Part shown: positions 26,101 to 35,054 of the stretch, piece after piece | How positions within the stretch are numbered: the first letter of the stretch is position 1 | How the letters are laid out: every line of letters starts with the position of its first letter | Assembly (NCBI GenBank): GCA_012845835.1 | Contig: JABAKD010000016.1 | Coordinates: forward strand, 24,914,553 to 24,978,552 | Source: Undaria pinnatifida | Lineage: Eukaryota; Sar; Phaeophyceae; Laminariales; Alariaceae | Length of the DNA stretch: 64,000 nucleotides | Direction: 5' to 3' | Notes under the pieces: generated by a model | Told to the model about the DNA's origin: nothing | The model's database searches: none | The model's input: only the letters and a program-made list of their open reading frames with translations | Program-made: the position numbers and the translations under genes

Positions 26101-27149
26101 GCGTCACTTCATGATGATTGCCTACAAAACGGCTTCAAACAAGAATATTCGCTGCAAGTAAGACGAATGCGAACATGTGACAGTAAACACACTATCAGAG
26201 CCCTTGGTGGCTACTTTGTACTATTGGGTTTGCTATAATGCGTGGCAGTCTGGCGGTCCGGTGTGTGCAACTACCGCATTCTCCACGAACTGCCTGGTGC
26301 ATTAAATGCGACGGTAAAATCTGTCGGTGTGGATGGAGATTCGGGTGCACGTGGTGTGCGGGTTACGTGTATCAAACTGAAAAAGCAGTTGGAATGGCTC
26401 AGAGGGGTAGCTGGCTCGTTCCATGCGTAGATGGTAGTTTGATTGCCACAAACGTTTCGAGGACATGGGCTTTCCGACGCTGTGTTCGCTCGGCAGGATT
26501 CCAGCATTGTGCTCGTTTGAATTCAAACTCTACGTCAGACATTTCCATACAAACAGTCTATTGCAGGGACATAGCTTCGCCAACATCACATCAGGAATCG
26601 ATCTTCCACAGAGTGGTCGTGATATTACGGATAGAGGTATTAATGGACGGATAGTTGTATTTCATTTTGTGTGTAAGGGAAGCTGATTATGGGCATGCGA
26701 AGTGATGTGTATTTGTACTCCTTGTGATGGGAGGCCTGCCCGCCGACGCAGTCGCTGTTGTGTTATACCATGCGACCCGGGTGTGTGTGACGAAACAATA
26801 CTGCACTCAGGTACAAGGCATATATAAGTGAAGTTGATGACATTAAGGCACGCCTCACTCGTGTACTTATGTGGATCCTGTGACATCTCGAGGTACAGCT
26901 TCTCCATTAATCTGTGGGTGTGTCGAGTCCGCGGCTGGAAGGTACATGTTTCTTGTTAGCTTTCCCTCATTGTTGTACGGCATAGCGGCGAGCCGCGAGA
27001 CATGAACGGTAGCGTCATTACCGCCGCCAAAACAAAAAGAAGGGTGTCCATCGCCGGTGTCAGTACAGACCTTCTCCTTGAGCCCAGACCGTGGGTAGCA
27101 TGACGAGAACGCCGAAGCCAAACAGACCTATAAGACGTTGGACGCGCAT
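16229..27149 (-). CDS. Multi-exon secreted cysteine-rich modular protein with C-terminal vWD-like domain
   Basis: My spliced model has 15 exons and about 687 aa. Exons in transcript order (high to low coordinate): 27149-27071, 25992-25930, 25715-25623, 24499-24437, 23999-23907, 23492-23430, 23217-23125, 22904-22842, 21853-21761, 21339-21277, 21056-20964, 20018-19956, 18918-18826, 18323-18225, 17178-16229. Every intron is GT..AG and every junction is phase 1. Residues 1-26 are the signal-peptide exon. Residues 27-338 are six pairs of a C module (C-x5-C-x4-CC-x5-C, 21 aa) and an E module (acidic lead, then C-E-C-x11-C-G, 31 aa). Residues 339-371 are a fused C/E module and 372-687 are vWD-like. 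Eight cysteines per pair suggest four disulfides. The C module recalls the middle of WAP or colipase/Dickkopf-like folds, but I cannot assign a family. Secretion and an extracellular or wall role are inferred. The 3' end is uncertain. Confidence 0.8.
18225..18323 (-). CDS. Fused C/E cysteine exon of the same gene (residues 339-371)
   Basis: A 99-nt exon between acceptor CCACAG and donor GTGAGAAA, phase 1 on both sides. It reads ECTDDNQCDTADEICC, then PEKNQCEVPVDAATGACG. The first part is a C module with one extra residue before the CC pair. The last part is the tail of an E module. The acidic lead and the CEC doublet of the E module are missing, leaving six cysteines. It is either a degenerate capping module or a precursor-like form of the separate C and E exons. 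Confidence 0.72.
18826..21339 (-). other. Four-exon block 3 of the cysteine-rich gene (residues 235-338)
   Basis: Exons are C-odd 21339-21277 (ACEEDDACEGNTCC..), E-odd 21056-20964 (RDEGSVEGG..VCECNT), C-even 20018-19956 (GCNRSDHCTGDTCC..) and E-even 18918-18826 (DACECVSLSYD). Lengths are again exactly 63, 93, 63 and 93 nt with unchanged cysteine spacing. The C-even exon ends in T before donor GTAAGC, where the other C exons end in G or A. The junction codon with E-even is therefore TTG (Leu) instead of the Glu or Val seen in blocks 1 and 2. Internal introns are 220, 945 and 1037 bp. Confidence 0.78.
21761..23492 (-). other. Four-exon block 2 of the cysteine-rich gene (residues 131-234)
   Basis: Exons are C-odd 23492-23430 (ACLDDSDCSGDTCC..), E-odd 23217-23125 (RDEGSVEGG..ACECNT), C-even 22904-22842 (GCLRSSQCTGQLCC..) and E-even 21853-21761 (DACECVSG..GATCG). 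Exon lengths and cysteine spacing are identical to block 1. Donor types also match, with GTGAGT after C-odd and GTAGGC after C-even. Internal introns are 212, 220 and 988 bp. Confidence 0.8.
23907..25992 (-). other. Four-exon block 1 of the cysteine-rich gene (residues 27-130)
   Basis: Exons are C-odd 25992-25930 (63 nt), E-odd 25715-25623 (93 nt), C-even 24499-24437 (63 nt) and E-even 23999-23907 (93 nt). The C-odd exon reads DCNNDDDCPGNLCC.. and the C-even exon reads GCNRDSQCPGNLCC... The E-odd exon carries DECECVNP, and the E-even exon carries DSCECVSGG and ends GATCG. Donors are GTGAGT after C-odd, GTAAGC after C-even, and GTGAG(T/C) after the E exons. Internal introns are 214, 1123 and 437 bp. 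Confidence 0.78.
27071..27149 (-). CDS. Exon 1: start codon and signal peptide of the cysteine-rich gene
   Basis: The ATG at 27149-27147 opens a 26-residue exon with an N-terminal Arg-rich end (MRVQR), a hydrophobic core (LIGLFGFGVLVML) and a small-residue cleavage site (VWA-Q). This is a textbook secretory signal. It ends in GGAGAAG followed by donor GTCTGT in phase 1, which matches the phase of all later exons. The following intron is 1078 bp. Confidence 0.78.
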
Positions 27150-28930
27150 GGTGGTGATCTGCCAACAGCGGGTGAGAACGTACGGGCGAGCACAACGCCG
27201 GGCCGTGGGAGTGAGAGACGTGTTCTGCTATCTTGTTGGATACCCGAGGCGTGTTACCTACTAATTGCGACGGGTTCTTCAACACTGCTGGGTATTTACC
27301 TGGGATGTGTTATATGTGTAGACTATGTTTTTTGCAAAACACCGCTCTTTCTACCATCGACATCCATCACATTTTATGCTCGTCCTGATTATTTGCCTCA
27401 ACGGGGTACCAGCTCAGCGGCCCGTTCGTAGCTATTCCTATTCATCGAATCCATCCCATCGAGTGTCCACTCCAATAACCCGTGGCAAACATATACACAA
27501 TCTTTCGTGGACCCAAGCTACGAGGCAGAGATGTACAACGCAAAACAATTGAAGAAATTTACCCGTGCAATGCAAGCGCCAGACGTGACACGAAAAGCTG
27601 ACATCAACATGTATGTAGGTGGTGCACATAGTTCATGTTGGACAGCTTGTATAGTAGCTTGTACAGCGCCTTGCTGCTGTAACGTTAGAATATTCTTGCA
27701 TAGATAGGTGGTCACGAAATACGGCTGTACAAACAGTGCCGTCGGATATCCCTGACATACATACCGCGAAAACTTACGTTTTTTCGGCGATTGACCTAGT
27801 GACTTCCCCGAGCGAGGACTAAGAGACAGCCCCCGAGCCCTCGCAGGTTCAAGGTGGCCGACGTGAGATCTCGAATGCTCCGCTTGGTCCGTCCCGAGCT
27901 GCTGTACATTCGTGTCAGTATTATGCTATAACGTTTTAGTACATAAAAACAGTCGATGTGGAGCTACATATTGATGCCGAATCGCTATACCCGCATGTAC
28001 AACAGGTACTATCCCCCCCGCTCAGCCCCATTTCAAACTGTAAAACGCTGGTGTTTGGTATTTTTCGCTGGTGGAGCTGGCTACATACTGCAGCAACAAC
28101 GCCTGGCTGATGCTACTGCTTCAAGGGTTATTGTTGCGGTTGTCGATGTGTTGCGATGCGTTGTTGAGATTTCATGATTTTCAGCACCGTCATTGTTCAT
28201 TGTGTGTGTCGACGAAAGCAGTGCGTATGAAATAAATGTACATCAACGACATAGTACAGCATCACGCGCCATTATTCTCCAGTGCAACAAAGGCCGGGAC
28301 ATCATTTGGTAAGACTACGTCGAACATACTTCGTATGTTTTATAGGCGTGGTGCTCATGGCTCGTTTGTGCTGCGGGCTGGGGCCAACGCATAGCACACT
28401 GTTGTAATGCACACCATGTTCGGCGTAATGGAGCGTGCTCATCAACTGGGGTCACCTCGCTTTGGTCGACAGAAGAACAGTAGTAGTCGTAATGCTGTAT
28501 GCTGTAATATGGTGCACTATTGCGTCCAATGGCGGTCATACACGACAACATCGAGATAAGGTAATTTCAACTCGAAACATTCAATAATCGTGACCACAAC
28601 ACGGAAGAACCGTCGATGCTCTCAATATTATATGATAACATCGGCCAGCAGTAGAAACAAGCTGTTATAGTTAAGAAACAATCATTTACCAAAATTTCAA
28701 AAGCTGGCCCCAATCGACGATACTATAAGTTACTAAAACGTTCCCCTGCGGGACGCCGGTAACGTGAAATCAAACAGAGGCAGCTAGGCGACGTTTAATT
28801 TGCCGAGCGCCGCCAAGGAGCACGGCCGAGTTCCCGACATGTTTCATAATGTACCCTTGGCAGGTTAGCTTGGTCCGGGGACGAAATTGCGAGAGGAAAC
28901 CCTCGGTCGCCAGAGGGCAGCAAGCCGAAA
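27150..28930. other. Upstream flank of the cysteine-rich gene; no gene recognised
   Basis: This holds the presumed promoter of the minus-strand gene, but I see no convincing TATA or other motif in the first 200 bp. The remainder has only short motif-less open frames. Confidence 0.4.
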
Positions 28931-28934
28931 AAAA

Positions 28935-29385
28935 GCGAACTTTATATTTTAGATAAACTGGTGCATTCTCTCCAAATTCATTGTTTCCACGCACAAATTG
29001 AGCTGCCCCACCCGTCCCCCCTCCCGCCCCCCTTTTGATCAAAATCAGGCCCCCATGTCCTTAAAAACTCCACCCTCCCCTCACCGGTTCTTCGACTTAC
29101 AGGATTCACTTGATAAACTGATGCATTTCCTTCCCCAGCTGTCAGATATTGTCTCCCTCAGAAACGTGTTTCATAGTTTCCGCGCACAGACTGACTAACA
29201 TCACGCTGTTGACCCTGATAGCTACACTGTTGTTCCAAGGGGAGCCGCCGACCCATATCCTTAACAAGGAAACACAACCCGTTTTACGCGCGATCGGAGT
29301 ATTACACACAGCTTGCAAAGACGAGTTTCGACAAAATATTCGATCTCACAGCTGGAGTGTATTTCTGTTTTGGTAATATGTATAT
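28935..29385 (+). repeat. R1 dispersed repeat copy
   Basis: Complete R1 order: a TTTCCACGCACAAATTGAGC module with C-tract (28987-29035), TTTTGATCAAAATCAGG, a TTCGACTTACAGGATTCAC module, GTTTCCGCGCACAGACTGAC, CTGTTGACCCTGATAGC, then the 3' core near 29290. It ends in TCTCACAGCTGGAGTGTATT. Confidence 0.88.
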
Positions 29386-29399
29386 GTAGTCTTTAATTG

Positions 29400-29725
29400 T
29401 GATTTTTTTTCCCTTCGGGCACATCTCTTCGTGCTCGCACCTTCGTCCCAAACGTTGGTGGGGGTGGGCAGAACTCGACCGTCGGGCTCACGTTGCCGGA
29501 GGTTTGGGCGCGATCCGTTCAGTACGTCGCGCGTGGCAAGCCTTTTCAACTTTTTAGGCGTTGGGCACACATAAGACAAATCCCCGGGTTTCCGCAACAT
29601 CCCCGGGGTTTGGGTTTCTGCATCCCCTATCCCCATGTACGGTTTTGATGCAAATCGCGGTTTTCTGCTCGTAGAGGGTACACGCTGGCACATTTCCCTA
29701 TTATTGCACAAAGCACCGCACTTCG
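29400..29725. other. No gene recognised
   Basis: CG-rich spacer between R1 and the 303-bp tandem array. A motif-less minus-strand open frame crosses it. Confidence 0.4.
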
Positions 29726-29726
29726 A

Positions 29727-30425
29727 CCCTGCCGCCCAGCAGCAGTCCAGCCCCCTAGCAGCAGCAGCCTGCAACTCTCTGGGCGTGTGGCTGCTGTTGT
29801 AGTAGTTGATTGCTTTGATCGGAGCCAGCGCTACCCACCTTACGACGCTACTTCTCACTGCTGCTGCTGCAACCGCTGCTTCTGTCGAGTGCCAAGTGAC
29901 ATGGCGGCGTAAATTGTAAGACTCGTTTAGATACCAAATTATTACTCAAACGGTTAGTGTTTTTATGTTCAGGTTGGTGTTCTTCGTACGCATACATTTC
30001 CTTTTTTTGGCACATAGCATCACGCTACGATCCTGCCACCCAGCAGCAGTCCAGCCCCCGTAGCAGCAGCAGCCTGCAACTCTCTGGGCGTGAGGGTTCT
30101 TTTGCAGTAGCGGATTGCTTAAATCGGAGCCTGCGAGATGCTCTACCCGCCTATACGTCGCTACCTCTCGCTGCTGCTGCTGCTCCTGTCAGTGTCAAGT
30201 GACATGGCGGCGACAATGGTAAGAATAGTTTGAATGTCATGTTAGTACGAAAACGGTCCATATATTTATATCCAGATTGGCGTCCTTCGTACGCGTGCAT
30301 TTCCCTTTTTTAGCAGAGCACCAGGCTGCGATCCTGCCGCCCAGCAGCAGTCCAGCCCCCTAGCAGCAGCAGCATGCAACTCTCTGCGCGTGTGGCTGCT
30401 GTTGCAGTAGCTGATTGCTTTAATC
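29727..30425 (+). repeat. Tandem array of an about 303-bp unit, 2.3 copies
   Basis: Units begin at CCTGCC(G/A)CCCAGCAGCAG near 29728, 30032 and 30333, giving periods of 304 and 301 bp. Each unit holds a CAGCAG-rich stretch, a GCAACTCTCTG string and a TGATTGCTT-like string. In the two complete units these are followed by a CTGCTGCTG-rich stretch, CAAGTGACATGGCGGCG, a GTAAGA donor-like site and a pyrimidine tract before AG. The third unit stops near 30425, where a LINE-like fragment begins. Confidence 0.85.
30138..30218 (+). CDS. Possible signal-peptide exon in the second 303-bp unit
   Basis: The ATG opens 27 codons with a basic start (MLYPPIRRYLS) and a poly-Leu core followed by SVSSDMA, a good secretory signal in appearance. 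The frame ends at ATG followed by donor GTAAGA (30219). A strong pyrimidine tract and AG (30301-30313) give a second in-phase open frame of 58 codons to a TAA at 30488. That frame runs into the LINE-like fragment, so the 85-aa product may be fortuitous. The poly-Leu core is coded by CTG repeats, which also weakens the case. Confidence 0.22.
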
Positions 30426-30735
30426 GGAGGGAAGAGGCCGACCAGAAAAGAACTGGGCCCATTGTCTATCTAGTGACGCCATCAGGGTAATCGAAGCAAC
30501 CGAGCGGTCCACAGATAGCTCCCCTGTGCGGCTGTCCGGAATAGAGACTGGGCTATGGCCCGGGGCGGCTAAGAAGCGTGAAGGGTGGCACCGTACGATC
30601 CTCGACGCGGCGGACAGCCTCATGACGAGATGACAAAGGATCGAGGAGGAGAAGGAGTGCTGGCAACGCTTCACAGAAGAAGAGGACGCCAAGAAGCGCA
30701 GCAGCAACAAAGGGAAACCGGGGTGACCGGGGGCG
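30426..30735 (+). mobile_element. Fragment of a non-LTR (LINE) retrotransposon ORF2 C-terminus
   Basis: A plus-strand frame starting near 30425 reads GRGRPEKNWAHCL, then DAIRVIEATERSTD and LWPGAAKKREGWHRTILDAA. The GRPxKxW motif is typical of the extreme C-terminal region of LINE reverse-transcriptase proteins. One in-frame TGA falls near 30631, after DSLMTR. The frame then continues in the same register with EEEKECWQRFTEEEDAKKR to a final TGA near 30724. It is 5'-truncated, as LINE insertions usually are, and lies directly against the broken third unit of the 303-bp array. I have not found a poly-A tail or target duplication. Confidence 0.4.
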
Positions 30736-30848
30736 AGGAGCAGCCGTACTGATGATACAGCTTTGCTATGTAGCAGATGAATGCCGAATTTAAATGGTAG
30801 ATCGCGTGGAAAGATACCAGTACGACGACTAGTAGGGGTAGTGCGTGG

Positions 30849-30890
30849 TACTATGTACTATGTACTATGTACTATGTACTATGTACTATG
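30849..30890 (+). repeat. (TACTATG)6 heptanucleotide microsatellite
   Basis: Six perfect 7-bp units followed by TGTAC. Confidence 0.95.
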
Positions 30891-30894
30891 TGTA

Positions 30895-31365
30895 CATTTA
30901 TTTCTAGTAAACTGGTGATATTTCCCCCGAGCGATACCACGGCAGGGGTGCAGAAGAAAGGAAGAAATTTCCTTAGCTCGAAGCATGAAAAGGAGGTCAA
31001 TATCAACATAAAAAAAATCACCCGAAAATGGCTTCGAAGGCATTCGTTCGAACAACCTGACCAAGCTTCCGTGACTTAGTCCTAAGACAATGATATGAAC
31101 TCGTGAAATTACTCGATCGACTAATAACTATCCGGTAGTTCTTTGCTTGAAAGGCTGAGTCGGACACAATGACACCAACCATATGTTTTAGCACCGTATA
31201 GGCCAAGTAATAGGGCAGTACGACAGAGCAAGCAGTACGTACGGTAGTAAAGGTATCATCCTCTGTATGTAAGTACTACAATACATGTTCAGACTAGTCA
31301 CTCTGTGTTCTTTCGTGTAAGTGGAGAAGTGTTTTGTCACACTTGACTGGTGGCTCGCTGCGAGC
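30895..31365. other. No gene recognised
   Basis: AT-rich sequence with an A-run near 31010. Nothing assignable. Confidence 0.45.
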
Positions 31366-31368
31366 TGT

Positions 31369-31790
31369 GTGCACACCGCTGTACAAACCTGCATACACAG
31401 GTGATGATGGAAGGGATTCGTACCTCAGGAACTCTGGAGGAAGGTGAGGTAGTATGGCAGATTCGAACACGTACGCGCATCCTACACACGCAAACACACA
31501 GGAGTACTGCTGCGCTACACATGTATGAGCTACACACAGCGAGAGCTGTGTGCACACCGCTGTACATACACTGCTGTGACCATGCTGAGTGCGTAGCGTA
31601 TAAGCAGTGCCGTGTACACACCTGCATACGCATGTGATGGAAGGGATTTATTTGCATCGCAGGAGCGCTGGAGGAAGGTGGGGGAGAATGGCAGGTTCGA
31701 ACGCGTCCGCGTATCCTACACACGCAAACACACAGGAGTAATGCTGCGCTAGACATGTAGACTATGTACTACACAGCGAGAGTAGTAGGA
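31369..31790 (+). repeat. Tandem duplication, about 233-bp period
   Basis: Two copies share CTGCATAC(A/G)CA, GGTGATGGAAGGGATT, CTGGAGGAAGGTG, GGCAGRTTCGAACRCGT and CCTACACACGCAAACACACA. The matching CTGCATAC sites are at 31389 and 31622. Short extra copies of ACACAGCGAGAG and TGTGCACACCGCTGTAC occur inside. Confidence 0.85.
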
Positions 31791-31828
31791 GTAGGAGTCC
31801 ATCCGCCGGAGGATGAAAAAAAAAGAAG

Positions 31829-31942
31829 AAAGAAAAGAGTAGTAGTAATAGTAGTAGCAGCAGCAGTGGTAGTAGTAGCAGCAGCAGTAGTAGTAGTAGT
31901 AGCAGCGGTAGTAGTAGTAGTAGTAGTGGTAGTAGTAGTAGC
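31829..31942 (+). repeat. (GTA)n/(GCA)n trinucleotide microsatellite
   Basis: Interrupted GTAGTA and GCAGCA runs over about 114 bp. In one plus frame it would read as poly-Val/Ala, which is an artefact of the repeat. Confidence 0.93.
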
Positions 31943-32085
31943 CTGTGAATGTGTATTGGATGAGTTGGTATCCCCAGTCGTCAAGATACCGCTCTGCTGT
32001 AGGGACGTTCCGCTGCATGGTGTGCAGAGATTCCGCCGCAGCACGAGGAGGTGGTACGCCGGGTGGTACGCCGTAAGGTTTATAG

Positions 32086-32339
32086 AGGGCGAAGAACACG
32101 CAGCCGCAGAGAAGGAAGATCCTACAACGAGCGAAGAGGCTCATAGCAGACACCCACAGCACGCGGCGGAGATGAGCTGCGACGGGAGAACCAGCGAGAA
32201 AAAGTATGCAGCAGCCGAACTGAAGGACGCAATCGCTGCCGCACGCAGACACGGCAGACAACACGGGCAGGATGGAACAGCAGAGGCGCAAACGTTCCAG
32301 CGCAACGCCGAGGAGCGCGGTGTATCCGACGAGGAATAG
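32086..32339 (+). CDS. Possible terminal exon, acidic/basic hydrophilic peptide
   Basis: After a GTTTATAG acceptor-like site the frame reads GEEHAAAEKEDPTTSEEAHS, then KKYAAAELKDAIAAARRHGR and HGQDGTAEAQTFQRNAEER, with a stop at 32339. The charged, Ala-rich composition differs from the flanking simple repeats and suggests a helical or coiled region. The string HGQDxTAEAQTF recurs at 32587 in another open frame, which shows duplication. Upstream exons are not identified. It could be part of a decayed gene. Confidence 0.3.
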
Positions 32340-32623
32340 AAATAGAGGGTGTGCAGTGTGCGTTGCGAGGGTGTTCGCGTGCCAGGGTGTAGTTCTTAGC
32401 GCCGTTTGATTTGAAGCGCGGCCGTTTGAATTATATGGTTTCGTAATGACGCGGCGGTATTTTTGGGAGTTGATTTTTTTTCCGCAGCCCAGGGCACAAC
32501 GAAGTGGACTATTTTTGTTTTGTGTGTGGTGTGTGTGGTGTGTTTTGTGTGTGGTGTATGTTGTGTTCGTTATTCCAAATGCCTCTCACGGACAGGATCG
32601 AACAGCAGAGGCGCAAACGTTCC
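32262..32623 (+). repeat. 37-bp direct repeat pair
   Basis: Positions 32262-32298 and 32587-32623 share CACGG(G/A)CAGGAT(G/C)GAAC and AGCAGAGGCGCAAACGTTCC with two mismatches over 37 bp. The second copy begins inside sequence that follows a (TGTGTGG)n-like stretch. Confidence 0.85.
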
Positions 32624-32689
32624 GGCGCATGCACCACCAGTGAGCCGTCCGTGCCGCTACTGCAATTCCCACCCACCCCCGCCCCCAAC

Positions 32690-33260
32690 GGCTACTCCTT
32701 CCCCACCACCCGCACCATCGCCTAGATCTAGCACCACGCGTATAGCAAACCTCTACATCTATGCGACCTGAATCCCCCCCCCCCCCCCGCCTCCCGCCCC
32801 CCCCGCCACATCCCCCCCCCCTCCCCCACAAGAAGGATTTATAGTTTCCACGCACAAATTGACCTGCCCCACCCGCCCCCTTCCCCCCCCTCCCCCCCTC
32901 TTGCCCCCCTTTTGATCAAAATCAAGCTCCCACGTCCTAAAAACCTCCGCCTTCCTTTCACCGGATATTCGACTTACAAGATTCACTTGATAAACCGATG
33001 CACTTCCTTCCACAGCTGTCAGATTTTGTCCCCCTCAGAAACGGGTTTCATATTTCCGCGCACAGACTGCCTAACATCACCCTGTTGACCCTGATAGCTA
33101 CACTGTAGTTGCAAGGGGAGTCGCCGACCTATATCCTTAATGAGGACACACAACCCGTAATACGCGCGATCGGAGTATCAAACACAGCTTGCAACGATGA
33201 GTTTTGACGAAATCTTCGATCTCACAGCTGGAGTGTATTCTAATTTTGATAATATAGCCC
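32690..33260 (+). repeat. R1 dispersed repeat copy
   Basis: Starts with the CACCCGCACCATCGCCTAGA, CTAGCACCACGCGTATAGCA segment that also opens the sub-units at 36.9-37.5 kb. Long C-tracts follow (32775-32905), then TTTTGATCAAAATCAAGC, the TTCGACTTACAAGATTCAC module and the 3' core near 33164, ending CACAGCTGGAGTGTATT. Confidence 0.88.
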
Positions 33261-33264
33261 TCAA

Positions 33265-33715
33265 CTCTCTACAGCGAGCGGTAGTTTTACAAGGGTGTGT
33301 TCAGTAGGGTACTGGTATTGTCGGTACCGGTATGGATGTCGTACCGCCGAACTTACGGAAGTTTCCGGCGCCGGTTTTGATGTACCAGGTAATACGGAAA
33401 TCACCGAAGTTTGATACTAGTTATACAACACCTACCGTACGTAGCTATCTTTTTGGCACGCGATACTAAAAACAGTACAAACATATTTGTATCATACATA
33501 GTGCGTACAGCAAACATTATTCGGCTAGGTTTCTAGACTAGTCTGAGCATTTTGTTTTAAAGTTGCCGTAATATTGGGAAGTGCTGTGTCAAATGCTCTA
33601 TCATCAGGTATGTCCAACTACCCTATCCCTGCATGGCGATACGCCGTACGCCTGTATACGACCTTCAAACTTGTTATCTTCTGAAAAACAAAAGGCTTAT
33701 TACGATCATATATTA
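33265..33715. other. No gene recognised; GGTACCGG-rich patch
   Basis: A patch of GGTACTGG, GGTACCGG and GTACCGCCG strings (33310-33400) recalls the subterminal motif of the hAT-type MITE at 38.7 kb. I could not find matched ends or a target duplication. Confidence 0.4.
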
Positions 33716-33717
33716 TC

Positions 33718-33899
33718 TATATCCTTAATGAGGACACACAACTCGTAATGCGCGCGATCGGAGTATCACACACAGCTTGCAAAGATGAGTTTCGACGAAA
33801 TCTTCGATCTCACAGCTGGAGTGTATTTTTATTTATATAAGCTGTGTGTGATACTCCGATCGCGCGCATTACGAGTTGTGTGTCCTCATTAAGGATATA
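33718..33899. repeat. Perfect 61-bp inverted repeat (hairpin) made from two R1 3' ends
   Basis: Arm 33718-33778 (TATATCCTTAATGAGGACAC onward to CACACAGCTT) is the exact reverse complement of arm 33839-33899. The 60-bp loop (33779-33838) is the rest of the R1 3' end. The left arm belongs to a 5'-truncated plus-strand R1 end, and the right arm begins a minus-strand R1 copy. Confidence 0.95.
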
Positions 33900-34258
33900 G
33901 GTCGGCGACTCCCCTTACAACTACAAGTGTAGCTATCAGGGTCAACAGGATTATTTTAGTCAGTCTGTGCGCGGAAACTATAAAACCCGTTTCTGAGGGG
34001 GACAAAATCTGACAGCTGTGAAGGGAAAGGGGGGCCTGGTTTTGATCAAAAGCGAGCGGGTTTGGAGGGGGGCGGAGGTGGGGGGGGAAAGGGGCAATTT
34101 GTGCATGTAAGCTATAAATCCTTTCGAGGGGATAAATCTGACGGTTTTGGCACCAGTATATTATTGGGGGCGGGGGGGGGGGAGGGGTTGGGGCGGGGGG
34201 GGGGGGTTGGGCGGGGGGGCGGGGGGGGGGGGGGGGGGCAGCTCAATATATATCATAT
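33837..34258 (-). repeat. R1 dispersed repeat copy, inverted
   Basis: Minus-strand copy with the 3' core at its left end and G-tracts at 34057-34098 and 34166-34240. Nearly identical, in reverse complement, to 37735-38095. The string ACTATAAAACCCGTTTCTGA and the CAGTATATTATTGGGGG edge both match. Confidence 0.9.
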
Positions 34259-34267
34259 ATCTTAATA

Positions 34268-34465
34268 ATTAATATATTACGCGCGATCGGAGTATCACAC
34301 ACAGCTTGCAAAGATAGATGAGTTTCGACGAAATCTTCGATCTCACAGCTAGCTGGAGTGTATTTTAATTTTATAATATTGTTCGATCTCACAACTAAGG
34401 TGTATTTTCATGCATTTTCATGTATTATAATATAAGCTGTGTGTGACACTCCGATCGCGCGTATT
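34268..34465 (+). repeat. R1 3'-end fragments
   Basis: A plus-strand 3' end (34270-34365) has small local duplications (GATAGATGAG, AGCTAGCTGG). A short GATCTCACAACT remnant follows near 34384, and a 30-bp minus-strand 3'-end piece lies at 34435-34466. Confidence 0.75.
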
Positions 34466-34764
34466 ATTCTACGTTATTGCATCACATTCTTCAAGAAACC
34501 TGACGTTTTTTTTGCTTTGGTTTCTTTTTTCGTCCCTTTTCTTCTTTTGTTTTTCTTTATTCATTTATGGTCTGGCTTGCTGTGTGAGTCGAACCCATTT
34601 CGATGGTTTTACCTTGAGAAAAAAAGACTGTTTGTTTGGTTTTTCACTCTGTTTCACAATCTGCGACCACAAAGTTTGTATCTCTCTAGGATGAAGAATC
34701 AGCACGAAGTCTGGGTGTACTTATTATGTCTTAAGGTAGCAAAAACGGTTGAATGACCAGGCAA

Positions 34765-35054
34765 CAAACACACACACTTTCCAGCTTCTGGACACGCCGT
34801 GGTCACAGGTATCGTCCCTTCTTCCCCCCAGTTCTTTCCTTCGATTTGTTTTCGGGCATAGGGTTCAGCAATCCCACTGCTCGTCGATTTTTCATCGAGT
34901 GTTGCTAACTCATGCTCTCGCGCTCTCCGCAAATAAATATGTGCACAAGGAAAAAATCACAACTTATCTTACTGAGTATGAACTGAGGGGAATTCGAACT
35001 CCGCGTTCAGATGTCAGGCTCGAAGATAACCTGATACGCCACCGGGGCGACCGC
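34765..35054 (-). mobile_element. tRNA-derived SINE, copy A
   Basis: On the minus strand the element starts near 35054 with GGTCGCCCCGGTGGCG, which includes an A-box-like TGGCGTATCAGG (35042-35031). A B-box-like GAGTTCGAATTCC follows at 35002-34988. The body runs through GTTGCGAAC-type, GCATGAGTTAGCAACACTCG and GAACCCTATGCCCG-like stretches to CCAGAAGCTGGAAAG, then a (GT)n tail. A- and B-box order and spacing fit an internal Pol III promoter. Copies B, C and D share the body. Confidence 0.75.

Noticed and set aside
31764-32085. N-terminal poly-Val/Ala part of the frame ending at 32339
   Set aside because: It reads through the GTA/GCA microsatellite. Only the hydrophilic end after about 32086 looks protein-like.
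33298-33420. A second hAT-type MITE, suggested by GGTACCGG-rich sequence
   Set aside because: No matching inverted ends or 8-bp target duplication could be found nearby.
34985-35054. A functional tRNA gene on the minus strand
   Set aside because: A- and B-box-like motifs are present, but the cloverleaf ends do not pair convincingly and the sequence continues into a repeated SINE body also found at 41.2 and 43.1 kb.
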